Positions 25,544 to 33,853 are shown, counted from the stretch's first letter. The stretch: 41,963 nucleotides of DNA from Oscillospiraceae bacterium (GCA_017829005.1 JAGAJF010000002.1:1-41963); one strand, 5' to 3'. Numbers and translations: made by a program. Notes: generated by a model from the sequence alone, not told the origin.

Positions 25544-25795
25544 TCACTTTTCGGCGGAATCCTTGTCCTGCTCTGCGTCGAGTATGGAAATGGGTCTTGC
25601 GGGAACTATTGTGGAAATAGCGTGCTTGTAAACAAGCTCCTGCTTGCCGTCGGCGTCAATGATGACCGCATAGCTGTCGAAGCCCTTTACAACTCCCTTG
25701 AACTGGAAGCCGTTTGTCAGGATACAGGTAATGGGTATTCTTTCCTTTCTCGCCTGATTAAGGAAAACGTCCTGAAGATTAAGCGCTTTGTTCAT
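25544..25795 (-). CDS. hfq: RNA chaperone Hfq
   Basis: It forms a hexameric ring that binds small RNAs and mRNA. It is 83 residues. The Sm1 region includes [16 protein letters not shown] and the [14 protein letters not shown] string, and Sm2 is [10 protein letters not shown]. Only a short tail follows (about 15 residues), typical of Gram-positive Hfq. The ribosome binding site AAAGGATG lies upstream of the ATG. It follows miaA by 100 bp, as in many bacteria (miaA-hfq), and has a likely promoter of its own at the end of miaA. Confidence 0.96.
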   Translation of the reverse strand: MNKALNLQDVFLNQARKERIPITCILTNGFQFKGVVKGFDSYAVIIDADGKQELVYKHAISTIVPARPISILDAEQDKDSAEK

Positions 25796-25889
25796 TTAAT
25801 ATCATCCTTTCAGTTATTTATCTATCTGATTTTCGGTTCTTCAAAAATGAATGACCTGATACAGAGCATACTGCTCCATATTCTTTTTA

Positions 25890-25918
25890 ATTATATCACA
25901 TAATTTTTGATTTGGCTA
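25890..25918 (-). promoter_or_regulatory. Probable hfq promoter with extended -10
   Basis: On the minus strand TGA-TATAAT (-10 at 25890-25895) forms an extended -10. The -35 position, TAGCCA at 17 bp, matches four of six consensus bases. It overlaps the last codons of miaA. The predicted leader is about 88 bases and contains a small GAGCA/TGCTC hairpin. Confidence 0.55.
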
Positions 25919-26849
25919 CTATATTCAAGCAATTTGATATAATTCCGTCAAATTGTTCACTATTTGCCGTATCTGCCCACGTAATTCGTACATCTCGACG
26001 AAACCATGTGAGCTGTCTCTTGGCATAATGCCTTGATTCCTGCTTGATTTTGTCGGCCGCCTCCTCTAAGGAACATTCTCCCTCAAAGTAGGGGATCATC
26101 TCCTTGAAGCCTATGGCATTGAATGCGGTGCGAAGCTTGTATTTCTCATAAACGGCTCTTACCTCCGCTTCAAGCCCCTCCTCAAGCATCTTGTCAACAC
26201 GCCTGTTTATCCTGTCGTAAAGCACCTGCCTGTCAAAGCAGGTAAGTCCTATCATGCACGGGTCATAGGGAGACTCGTTTCTTCGGCTCTCCTCCCTGTT
26301 TTCGCTGCCTGTTCTTCCCGACAGCATACACATTTCTATGGCTCTTATGACCCTTATGACATTGTTGGGGTGAATGCTCTCAGTGGCTTCGGGGTCAAGG
26401 CTGCGGAGCTTTTCATACATATGCTCCCTGCCCATTTCGGCAGCTTCCGATTCAAGCTTTTTTCTCAGGCTGTCGTCGGAAACGATGTGGTCAAAGGAGA
26501 TATTGTCGATAAGGGAATTGATGTAAAGTCCCGTTCCGCCTACGATTATAGGCAGCTTCCCCCGACTTCGGATATCCGAAATGCACTTCCTTGCCATTTT
26601 GACATAATCGGCTACGGAAAATGGCTCATCGGGCCGGAGGAAGTCCATAAGGTGATGGGGAATGCCCTTCATTTCTTCGGGGGAGGGCTTGGCGGTGGAA
26701 ATGGCAAGCCCCTTGTATATCTGCATAGAGTCGGCGGAGACCACCTCTCCCCCAAGTCTCAGGGCAAGCTCAACGCCCACCGCGGTCTTGCCCGAGGCAG
26801 TTGGTCCGCAGACCACTAAAACGGGTATCTTTTCGGTGCTTTTTTCCAT
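25896..26849 (-). CDS. miaA: tRNA dimethylallyltransferase
   Basis: It adds a dimethylallyl group to A37 of tRNAs that read UNN codons. It is 317 residues, the normal length. The P-loop GPTASGKT is near residue 15, ADSMQIYKGL and SIHPNNVIRVIRA are family strings, and GGTGLYI lies near residue 105. Its ATG shares its A with the mutL stop (TAATG), so translation is coupled to mutL. The order mutL-miaA-hfq is widely conserved. Confidence 0.97.
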   Translation of the reverse strand: MEKSTEKIPVLVVCGPTASGKTAVGVELALRLGGEVVSADSMQIYKGLAISTAKPSPEEMKGIPHHLMDFLRPDEPFSVADYVKMARKCISDIRSRGKLPIIVGGTGLYINSLIDNISFDHIVSDDSLRKKLESEAAEMGREHMYEKLRSLDPEATESIHPNNVIRVIRAIEMCMLSGRTGSENREESRRNESPYDPCMIGLTCFDRQVLYDRINRRVDKMLEEGLEAEVRAVYEKYKLRTAFNAIGFKEMIPYFEGECSLEEAADKIKQESRHYAKRQLTWFRRDVRITWADTANSEQFDGIISNCLNIVAKSKIM

Positions 26850-28996
26850 TACACTATCCTCCGGAACTGCTTTTCAAGCTCTTTTTTTGTGAGCTTGAAC
26901 ATTACGGGTCTGCCGTGGGGACAATACCTTATCCTTTCGTCGGAAAGTATCTGCGAGACAAGGTATTTCAGCTCCTCGGGGTTGGTGCTGTCACCCGATC
27001 TTATTGCCCCGTGGCAGGCGATGGTGTGGTACATATCATCAAGTATCTCTGGCAGAGGGTCATGCCTGTGAGCCGCAAAATTCCGGGCAAGCTCGCTTAC
27101 AATTTCCCCTGCGTCCCTTTTGTCAAGCACTGTGGGTATTCCCTTTATAATTACTCTCGGAGCCTTGTCCGCCTCGATATCAAAGCCAAGATCGGCGCAC
27201 ACGCGGAGATTTTTCACCAGTGCGTCATACTCACCGTAATCGAGTACAAGCTCCTCGGGAACAAGGAGCAGCTGCGCCGTTAAATGCTCTCTGCCGCTTC
27301 TGAGATTTTCAAACCGTATCCTTTCATGAGCGGCGTGCTTGTCAACGATGAGGATACCGTCCTCCACCTCGGCAATGGCGTAATTTTTGAAGGCTTCTCC
27401 GATAATGCGGAAGAAAATTTCCTTTGGCGGCTCTTCCTTTTTCTCGGGCTTCTCTGTCTCGCTATGCTCCTTTAAGGCGTTGTTGTCGATGTACTTGAAT
27501 TCCTGCTTCACAGGCTCCGCTTTCAGGTTTTCGATTGCTTCATCATCGGAAGTACCGCCGTAGCTGCTTTGAAGATGCTGGGAAATATCCCGGCTTTCGG
27601 GTTTAGGTTCGGGTGGAATTTCCTTTTCGGGCTGCTTTGCGGGTTCCTCGTGAGCCGTATGTACCTCCGTATTCTTTGCCCCTGCCCAGGCGGCTTCTGC
27701 GGCGGCGACTGCCATTTCCATCTGCTCTGCCGCTGTTTTTCCCGATTTATTTTCAAAATCTCTCGGAATTTCCTCCACCCGTATCTTATGCTCATAGCTT
27801 TCGCCGTTTTTTACCGATTTTATGTTTTCAAGCCGCTGTGACTGATCCTTGTCGGTGCAGGAAACGGGTATCACCTTTTCGGTGAATTTCGATTTAGATG
27901 TTTCGGGAAGCTCGGTCTGAACGGGCTTCGGCGGGTCTTTGAACATGGGCGCGGCATAATCAGCTTCGGTTTTCGGCTTTCGTTCAAGGTTAAGCTCAAC
28001 AGGCTTTGAGTCCTGCAGAACGGCATTTTTCACCGCAAAATACAGTGCGTCATAGATAAGCTTGTCATCGGAAAATCTCACCTCTGTTTTTGCGGGGTGA
28101 ACGTTCACGTCCACAGTCTGAGGCGGGATATCCATAAAAATAACGCAGGCAGGGAATTTTCCCTCCATAATGCAGTTTCGGTAGGCTTCTTCCAGAGCGC
28201 TCATACAGGTGAGGGACTTAACGTATCTGCCGTTAATGAAAAAATGCTGCATTGAGCGGTTTTTCCGTCCCCACAAGGGCTTTACCGTATACCCCGAAAC
28301 AGATATTCCCCCAAGCCTGTAGTCAACAGGCAGCATCGAAACCGCAAATTCCTTTCCGAAAACGGAATATACGGCAGAGTACAACCTGTTGTCCCCGGGA
28401 GTGAAAAGCTCCTGCTTGTTATTTCGGATAAACCGGAAGGATATCTCGGGGTGGGAAACGGATATTTTGCTGACGATTGAAGCAATGGCATTGCCCTCGT
28501 ATTTGTCCTGCTTCAAGAACTTGAGACGGGCGGGAACGTTGTAGAAGATATCCCTTATTATAATAGTAGTGCCGTCGGGGCAGCCCGAGCGCTCTATAAG
28601 CTTTTCCTCGGTGCCCTCGATTATGTAGTGTGTGCCGTATTCCTCGTCCTTTGTTTTGGTTATGACCTCGCATTTTGCCACGGCGCAGATAGATGCAAGC
28701 GCCTCGCCTCTGAAACCGAGCGTGAGTATCTTTGAAAGATCGTCCTTTACATTCAGCTTGCTTGTGGCGTGGCGGAGAAACGCCACGGGTACGTCCTCGT
28801 GGGCGATACCGCATCCGTTGTCGGTTATTCTTATGTAGGTGATGCCCCCCTGCTGTATCTCCACCGTAATGGCGGTGGCGCCGCTGTCAATGGAGTTTTC
28901 CACCAGCTCCTTTATGACTGAGCTGGGGCGTTCTATCACCTCGCCTGCGGCAATAAGCTCCGCAAGCTCCTTGTCAAGCACGTGTACCCTTGGCAT
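26849..28996 (-). CDS. mutL: DNA mismatch repair protein MutL
   Basis: It links mismatch recognition by MutS to strand incision. It is 715 residues. The N-terminal GHKL ATPase has ELVENSIDSGAT, DNGCGI and FRGEALASI. A long low-complexity Pro/Glu/Lys linker runs from about 340 to 530. The C-terminal domain has the metal-dependent endonuclease motif DKHAAHERIRFE (552-563) and a CPHGRP string (692-697), so it should nick DNA itself, as expected where MutH is absent. The ribosome binding site GGAGGTG is strong. It is separated from mutS by one small zinc-ribbon gene. Confidence 0.97.
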   Translation of the reverse strand: MPRVHVLDKELAELIAAGEVIERPSSVIKELVENSIDSGATAITVEIQQGGITYIRITDNGCGIAHEDVPVAFLRHATSKLNVKDDLSKILTLGFRGEALASICAVAKCEVITKTKDEEYGTHYIIEGTEEKLIERSGCPDGTTIIIRDIFYNVPARLKFLKQDKYEGNAIASIVSKISVSHPEISFRFIRNNKQELFTPGDNRLYSAVYSVFGKEFAVSMLPVDYRLGGISVSGYTVKPLWGRKNRSMQHFFINGRYVKSLTCMSALEEAYRNCIMEGKFPACVIFMDIPPQTVDVNVHPAKTEVRFSDDKLIYDALYFAVKNAVLQDSKPVELNLERKPKTEADYAAPMFKDPPKPVQTELPETSKSKFTEKVIPVSCTDKDQSQRLENIKSVKNGESYEHKIRVEEIPRDFENKSGKTAAEQMEMAVAAAEAAWAGAKNTEVHTAHEEPAKQPEKEIPPEPKPESRDISQHLQSSYGGTSDDEAIENLKAEPVKQEFKYIDNNALKEHSETEKPEKKEEPPKEIFFRIIGEAFKNYAIAEVEDGILIVDKHAAHERIRFENLRSGREHLTAQLLLVPEELVLDYGEYDALVKNLRVCADLGFDIEADKAPRVIIKGIPTVLDKRDAGEIVSELARNFAAHRHDPLPEILDDMYHTIACHGAIRSGDSTNPEELKYLVSQILSDERIRYCPHGRPVMFKLTKKELEKQFRRIV

Positions 28997-29013
28997 TTTT
29001 TCACCTCCGAATA

Positions 29014-29289
29014 TTATAAGATTTTATCGTGATCCTTTGCGCCGATAGACGGAGGGATCACAAGCATACCGCATTCCGGGCAGCGGTATGCAGTAAATCC
29101 GTACTGCCCGATTTTGAGCTTGTCGGAGTATATTCTTTTATCAGCCTTGGTAAGCAGCTGCTCGGGAAATTTGCTGAATTTTTCAGCCGATACATCGGTG
29201 TACCAATCAAGATGAGGAATATCAAAGCTAGAAGCCTTTAATGTTATACAGCCTTTTTCCATATTAGTTCTGCACCGCCGGCAAACCAT
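29014..29289 (-). CDS. Small zinc-ribbon protein of unknown function
   Basis: A 91-residue protein with two cysteine pairs, CRRC at residues 3-6 and CPEC near residue 70, that together would form one zinc ribbon folding over the middle of the chain. There is no transmembrane segment or catalytic motif. The ribosome binding site GGAG lies seven bases before the ATG. It sits between mutS (25 bp) and mutL (17 bp) on the same strand, so it is very probably co-transcribed with the mismatch repair genes. The role is unknown; the context does not prove a part in repair. Confidence 0.8.
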   Translation of the reverse strand: MVCRRCRTNMEKGCITLKASSFDIPHLDWYTDVSAEKFSKFPEQLLTKADKRIYSDKLKIGQYGFTAYRCPECGMLVIPPSIGAKDHDKIL

Positions 29290-29314
29290 ATTTTCACTCC
29301 GTTCTGCTCACTTT

Positions 29315-31942
29315 TTACCCATTCAGCATATCGCAAAGCTCCTGTAAAAGCAGCATTGCATCTCTGGGAGAATATTCGTCGGGATTGGTTTTTCTGAGCC
29401 TTGAAAGCACCATTTCTTCCTTCATTGAGCCGAAGGATATCTGCTGTTCCTCCTCCTGCTTTTTGGGAATACCGCTCTGAGCGTACTTTTCGGCTTCCAT
29501 TTCGGAAAGAAGCTCCTTTGCTCGGGAGATAACTCCCTTGGGAAGTCCCGCAAGCTTTGCCACTTCAATTCCGTAGCTGTCGTCAACGCCGCCCTCAACT
29601 ATCTTGCGCAAAAACTTAATGCTCTCGCCGTACTTTTTAACGGCAACGCTGTAGTTATTCACTCCCTCTACCCTGCCCTCAAGCCCGATAAGCTCGTGAT
29701 AATGGGTGGCAAAAAGGGTCTTGCAGCCTATCTTTTTCTTGTTTGCGATGTATTCCGCCACCGCCGTTGCAATGCTTATCCCGTCAAAGGTGGAGGTTCC
29801 TCTGCCCACCTCGTCAAGGATTACAAGGCTCTGCTTGGTGGCGTGCTTCAAGATGTCCGCAACCTCGCTCATCTCAACCATAAAGGTGGACTGTCCCGCA
29901 GTAAGGTCGTCCGAAGCTCCCACACGGGTGAAAATGCGGTCAACTATGGATATCCTTGCGCTGTCTGCAGGAACGAAACAGCCTATCTGCGCCATAAGCA
30001 CGATAAGGGCGGTCTGTCTCATAAAGGTGGATTTACCCGACATATTGGGACCTGTGATGATAGCCATTCTGCGGCTGTCGGTGTCAAGGTAAACATCATT
30101 TGGAACGTACATCTCGCCGCTTATCATCTGCTCCACAACGGGGTGCCTGCCGCCCTTGATGTCAAGAGTTCCGTCAATTACCATATCGGGCTTAACATAG
30201 CGGTTTCTCATAGATACCTCCGCAAAGGAGCAGAGAACGTCAAGTGCTGCCGCAGCCTGAGCAGTTTCCTGCACCTCTGTGAGCCTTGAGCCGATAAAGT
30301 CTCTAACCTCCGCAAATATCTCCGCTTCCATCACAAGAGTTTTCTCGCTGGCTCCCGCAATTTCCTCCTCGGCTTTTTTCAGCTCGTCGGTGATAAATCT
30401 CTCGCAGTTTGCAAGGGTCTGCTTGCGTATGTATTCCGCAGGAACAAGGTCATAATAGGATTTTGTGACCTCAATGTAATATCCGAATACCCTGTTATAG
30501 CCGATTTTCAGGTTTTTGATGCCCGTCTTTTCCTTTTCCCTTGCTTCGATCTCGTCGATAATGCCCTTGCCGCCCTTTATAATTCCTCTGAGCCTGTCAA
30601 GCTCTGCATTGAAGCCGTCCTTGATAACTCCCCCGTCCTTCACAACGGGGGGAGGGTCATCGGCAATGGCATTGTCCACAAGTGCGGCAATTTCCTTCAG
30701 CTCATGCAGCTTCCCCTCAAGACCTTTGAGAAGATTAGTCCTTACATTTCCCAGAAGAGCCTTGATACGGGGCATCTGCTCTGCGGTATGGGCAAGCGCC
30801 TTGATATCACGGGGATTGGCGGTTTTGTATACCACTCTCGTCATAAGGCGTTCAAGGTCGTAAACGCCTTCAAGAGCATCTCCCAGCTCGCCTTGTAAAA
30901 CAGGGTCATTATAAAGCTCCTCCACGGCGTCCAGCCTGTCGATTATGGCGGCAGGCTTTAAAAGGGGCTGCTCAATGTAGGATTTAAGCAGTCTCTTGCC
31001 CATTGATGTCCGTGTGCGGTCAAGCACCCATATGAGACTGCCCCGCTTTTCCTTGTTGCGGAGAGTTTCGGTAAGCTCAAGGTTTCGCCTTGCGGTAAGG
31101 TCAATTTCCATAAACCGCTTGTCCGAATAGGTAACAAGCTCGGTAAATCGTCCCACCGCCGCACGCTGAGTATCGCTGATGTAATAGAAAAGTCCGCAAA
31201 GGGCAGCGATTGAAGCATTGTCCCTTTCGTCCACATTCATATCCGAAAGGCTCTCGGCGGAAAACTGTGCAAGAAGGGTGCCAAGATGAAGCTCCCTGTC
31301 GAATTTATCCTCCTCCAAGACCGTTTCGCAAAGCTCCATTCGTGTGCGGATAAAATCCATTACCTGCGTAAGTCCCTTCGCCTCGGGATTTACCAAAAGC
31401 TCTGCTGGAGAAAATCGGGATATCTCGTTGATAAGCGACTCGCAAAGCTCACCCATAGGCTTGTCCTTATGAGTAAAAAGCTCCGCCGTACCCGTGGATA
31501 TGTCCGCAAAGCATACAGAAGCCGCTCCCTCGTGAACGTAGAGTGCTGCGATGAAATTATTTTTTGAATCGTCAAGGAGATTGCTTTCTGTGAGAGTTCC
31601 CGGGGTAACTATCCTGATAACGTCCCGCTTCACAAGCCCCTTCACAAGCTTCGGGTCCTCCATCTGCTCGCAGATAGCCACCCTGTAGCCCAAGTCGATA
31701 AGCTTTTTTATGTAGATCTCTGCGCTGTGGTAGGGTATGCCGCACATTGGCGCACGCTCCTCCTGTCCGCAGTCCCTGCCTGTGAGCGTAAGCTCCAGAG
31801 CCTTTGAGACCACTACAGCGTCGTCGAAAAACATTTCATAAAAATCTCCCAGACGAAAGAACACGATATGCCCGGGATATCTGTCCTTAACGTCAAAATA
31901 CTGCTGCATCATAGGAGAAAGTGTGCTGCGGTCAATGTTCAT
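29315..31942 (-). CDS. mutS: DNA mismatch repair protein MutS
   Basis: It recognises mismatches and small loops in new DNA. It is 875 residues, the usual MutS1 length. The N-terminal mismatch-binding domain carries GDFYEMF, in which the Phe stacks on the mismatched base. The C-terminal ATPase has GPNMSGKST and DEVGRGTSTFDG. I place the start at the ATG at 31942, with AAAGGG 12 bases upstream; an in-frame TTG at 31963 has no ribosome binding site. It is preceded by the ylbF-like gene and followed by the zinc-ribbon and mutL genes. Confidence 0.97.
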   Translation of the reverse strand: MNIDRSTLSPMMQQYFDVKDRYPGHIVFFRLGDFYEMFFDDAVVVSKALELTLTGRDCGQEERAPMCGIPYHSAEIYIKKLIDLGYRVAICEQMEDPKLVKGLVKRDVIRIVTPGTLTESNLLDDSKNNFIAALYVHEGAASVCFADISTGTAELFTHKDKPMGELCESLINEISRFSPAELLVNPEAKGLTQVMDFIRTRMELCETVLEEDKFDRELHLGTLLAQFSAESLSDMNVDERDNASIAALCGLFYYISDTQRAAVGRFTELVTYSDKRFMEIDLTARRNLELTETLRNKEKRGSLIWVLDRTRTSMGKRLLKSYIEQPLLKPAAIIDRLDAVEELYNDPVLQGELGDALEGVYDLERLMTRVVYKTANPRDIKALAHTAEQMPRIKALLGNVRTNLLKGLEGKLHELKEIAALVDNAIADDPPPVVKDGGVIKDGFNAELDRLRGIIKGGKGIIDEIEAREKEKTGIKNLKIGYNRVFGYYIEVTKSYYDLVPAEYIRKQTLANCERFITDELKKAEEEIAGASEKTLVMEAEIFAEVRDFIGSRLTEVQETAQAAAALDVLCSFAEVSMRNRYVKPDMVIDGTLDIKGGRHPVVEQMISGEMYVPNDVYLDTDSRRMAIITGPNMSGKSTFMRQTALIVLMAQIGCFVPADSARISIVDRIFTRVGASDDLTAGQSTFMVEMSEVADILKHATKQSLVILDEVGRGTSTFDGISIATAVAEYIANKKKIGCKTLFATHYHELIGLEGRVEGVNNYSVAVKKYGESIKFLRKIVEGGVDDSYGIEVAKLAGLPKGVISRAKELLSEMEAEKYAQSGIPKKQEEEQQISFGSMKEEMVLSRLRKTNPDEYSPRDAMLLLQELCDMLNG

Positions 31943-32001
31943 CTTCCGACCATTCCCTTTCAAAAAAATTCATCGCCATTCGAAACATAAAGCAAATCTG
32001 A

Positions 32002-32056
32002 CGGACAGCTTGCTGTCCGCCCTTCTTGCTTCTTGCCTCTAATATATCTTGCCTCT
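32002..32056. repeat. Palindrome and direct repeats between ylbF-like and mutS genes
   Basis: CGGACAGC-TT-GCTGTCCG (32002-32019) has perfect 8-bp arms. Next to it TCTTGCCTCT occurs twice (32031-32040 and 32047-32056), 16 bp apart, with a further partial copy TCTTGCT just before. On the minus strand only a weak T-rich tract follows the hairpin, so it could be a weak terminator or an mRNA processing structure. Confidence 0.55.
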
Positions 32057-32057
32057 G

Positions 32058-32468
32058 TTAATGACAACCTCCGCAGGAAGCGCAGCTTCCCGTGCAGGAA
32101 ACAGGATTAGACTCGGGGCAGGTCATAGGGTCCTCGCCGTTTGCGGCGCAGGTAACGATATAATTGATGCTGTCGAGTATTCCGTCCATATCGGACTTTG
32201 CAGCCTCAAAAGCCATCATTTTGGGATTGGTCACAACTGCGGCATAAAGCCTGTTGAGATCGTTGTTAAGGGCAGTAATGGCGTCGGTGTTCTTATCCTC
32301 CTTAGCCATTTCGCTGTTAAGCTCCATCTTCTTCACATTGAAATCGGTGATATTCTTCTGAAGCTCCTCGTCCTTGTCGTTTGCAAGCTTGGCAGCCGCA
32401 AATGCAACATATCTGGGGTCCTCCTGAAGTGCCTTTCCCAGTGCTCTTGCCGCTTCGATTACGTTCAT
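32058..32468 (-). CDS. YlbF/YmcA-family protein with cysteine-rich tail
   Basis: A 136-residue, mostly alpha-helical protein of the YlbF/YmcA (RicF/RicA) family. In B. subtilis these proteins form a complex with YaaT that binds iron-sulfur clusters and directs mRNA maturation by RNase Y. The helical core covers about 1-105. The last 25 residues hold six cysteines (CPESNPVSC, then CASCGGC), a plausible Fe-S or metal site. The gene has its own consensus promoter and heads the long minus-strand run into mutS. YaaT is not in the window. Some YlbF relatives lack this function, so the role is inferred. Confidence 0.8.
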   Translation of the reverse strand: MNVIEAARALGKALQEDPRYVAFAAAKLANDKDEELQKNITDFNVKKMELNSEMAKEDKNTDAITALNNDLNRLYAAVVTNPKMMAFEAAKSDMDGILDSINYIVTCAANGEDPMTCPESNPVSCTGSCASCGGCH

Positions 32469-32527
32469 TTTAAAACAACCTTTCTGTATATGATTTTATA
32501 TTACTATCCTTTGACAGTTAATAGTTT

Positions 32528-32556
32528 ATTATACCACAAAAAGTCCTTTTTGTCAA
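32528..32556 (-). promoter_or_regulatory. Consensus promoter of the ylbF-like/mutS run
   Basis: On the minus strand a perfect TTGACA (32551-32556), a 17-bp spacer and a perfect TATAAT (32528-32533). The spacer and the edge of the -35 box contain a palindrome, ACAAAAAG-TC-CTTTTTGT (32536-32553). The start site would be near 32521. Confidence 0.85.
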
Positions 32557-32711
32557 ATAAACCGAAGCAATTTCAGACAAATTTCATTATACCTCTTCAC
32601 AGCTTTTCCCGCAACGCAAATATCGGCAATTTCAATTAAATTTCCGGCAATTTTTGTGCATTTTCATATTTTTCTGCAGCTGACCTCCACAAATTTAAAT
32701 ACGAATATCAA

Positions 32712-32740
32712 TTGACAAAGCGAACCATATATGTTACAAT
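32712..32740 (+). promoter_or_regulatory. Promoter of the lipoprotein gene
   Basis: A perfect TTGACA (32712-32717), a 17-bp spacer and TACAAT (32735-32740), about 54 bases before the ATG at 32794. Confidence 0.8.
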
Positions 32741-32793
32741 ATCAATAAATAATTCACAGGTTATGTGAAAATAAATTTTGAAAGGCTTAAATT

Positions 32794-33702
32794 ATGAAAA
32801 ATCACCTTGCCGCACTCACTGCCCTTTTAATGGCATTTTCCCTTGCCGCCTGCTCCGAAAATCAGACGGAGAATACCACCTCAGAGACTGTAAGTGAGAC
32901 TGTTTCATCGGAGACAGCTTCCGAAACATCTGCCGATGCCGCATCTTCCGAAACAGCGGAAAGCTCGCCTGCAGCCGAAACGTCCGATTTTTCCTACATT
33001 GGAAAATGGTATTTTATCAGAACGGATATGACCTCCGAAGGTATGACCCTTGCCATGTCTCTCAAGGATATGGAGGTCACCGAGTTTACCGATGAAACCT
33101 CCTTCGTTCTGGATATTAAGGACGGCGGCACTGTTGATATCAATGCATACGGCGAGACAGCTTCTGCCGAATGGACAGCCGCAGACAGCGGCATCACAAT
33201 TACAGGAGACGAGGAAACACTGGGAGCCGATAAGCTGGAATTCACCGCTGAGGACACCGACCTTATCAGGACCGATATCGCCTTTGAGGAAGAGGCTATG
33301 AATATGTACTTTGCCAAGGAGGGCAGCCCGAAGATCGAGGAGTCCATGAACAAGAGCCTTCTTGAGGAAGCCTTAGGCTCAATTCTTGGCGAAATGATAG
33401 GCGAAAATATTATACCTCTTACTCTTGAGGCTCCTGCCGTACTTACATACGATGAGGAAACAGTGACCATGTTCTGCAGCTTTACCGCACCCGAAGCAGG
33501 CTCATATACCTTCCGCTCCGAAAGCGGCGGATACGATATTGCAGCTGTTTACGATCCCGCAAGCTTCTCTGAGGTCATGACCTCTTCGGACAATACCGAG
33601 GGCGGCTTTGAGCTTACCATGGAGCTTGAAGCAGAGCAGACCATATACATCGAAGTCACCTCCGACAGCAAGGAAGTAACCGTTACCGCGCAGAAAAATT
33701 AA
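32794..33702 (+). CDS. Secreted lipoprotein of unknown function
   Basis: A 302-residue protein with a lipoprotein signal peptide: Lys near the N-terminus, a hydrophobic stretch, and lipobox SLAAC with Cys at residue 20. After it comes a Ser/Thr/Glu-rich linker (about 21-65), then a first domain (about 67-170) that opens with IGKWYFIR and looks like a small beta-barrel, and a second beta-rich domain (about 210-302) with FTAPEAGSYTFRSES. The second domain resembles the beta-sandwich domains often found in secreted proteins of gut bacteria. It is expected to be lipid-anchored on the outer face of the membrane after cleavage by LspA. It is a single-gene unit with its own promoter and terminator. 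No function can be assigned. Confidence 0.85.
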   Translation: MKNHLAALTALLMAFSLAACSENQTENTTSETVSETVSSETASETSADAASSETAESSPAAETSDFSYIGKWYFIRTDMTSEGMTLAMSLKDMEVTEFTDETSFVLDIKDGGTVDINAYGETASAEWTAADSGITITGDEETLGADKLEFTAEDTDLIRTDIAFEEEAMNMYFAKEGSPKIEESMNKSLLEEALGSILGEMIGENIIPLTLEAPAVLTYDEETVTMFCSFTAPEAGSYTFRSESGGYDIAAVYDPASFSEVMTSSDNTEGGFELTMELEAEQTIYIEVTSDSKEVTVTAQKN

Positions 33703-33722
33703 ACATATCCAAACTCTATCAG

Positions 33723-33764
33723 AGCAGCATTATCGGGCATTTACGGTAATGCTGCTTTTCTTTT
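33723..33764 (+). terminator. Intrinsic terminator of the lipoprotein gene
   Basis: AGCAGCATTA (33723-33732) pairs with TAATGCTGCT (33747-33756), a perfect 10-bp stem with a 14-base loop, followed by a T-rich tract TTTCTTTT. Confidence 0.88.
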
Positions 33765-33791
33765 ATGAAAGTTTGGTGAAAAGCAGAAAGC

Positions 33792-33829
33792 TTTAAGGTA
33801 GATTTAAGCTTTTGCGGTTATTATTTAAG
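33792..33829 (+). promoter_or_regulatory. Activator-type promoter of the MacAB-like operon
   Basis: TTTAAG occurs at 33792-33797, 33803-33808 and 33824-33829. The first two are 11 bp apart and the second ends exactly 10 bp before a -10 box TATTAT (33819-33824). There is no -35 box at the normal place. This is the layout of PhoB/OmpR-type response-regulator sites, where tandem repeats replace the -35. The predicted start site is near 33831, about 23 bases before the GTG. Confidence 0.55.
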
Positions 33830-33853
33830 CATATCAAGGAAAGGAAGATAGCC

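Larger units (their letters stand above)
32469..32793. other. 325-bp divergent regulatory gap
   Basis: An AT-rich region between the divergent ylbF-like and lipoprotein genes. It holds one consensus promoter in each direction (32528-32556 on the minus strand, 32712-32740 on the plus strand) and the palindrome at 32536-32553. I see no gene or structured RNA in the remainder. Confidence 0.6.
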
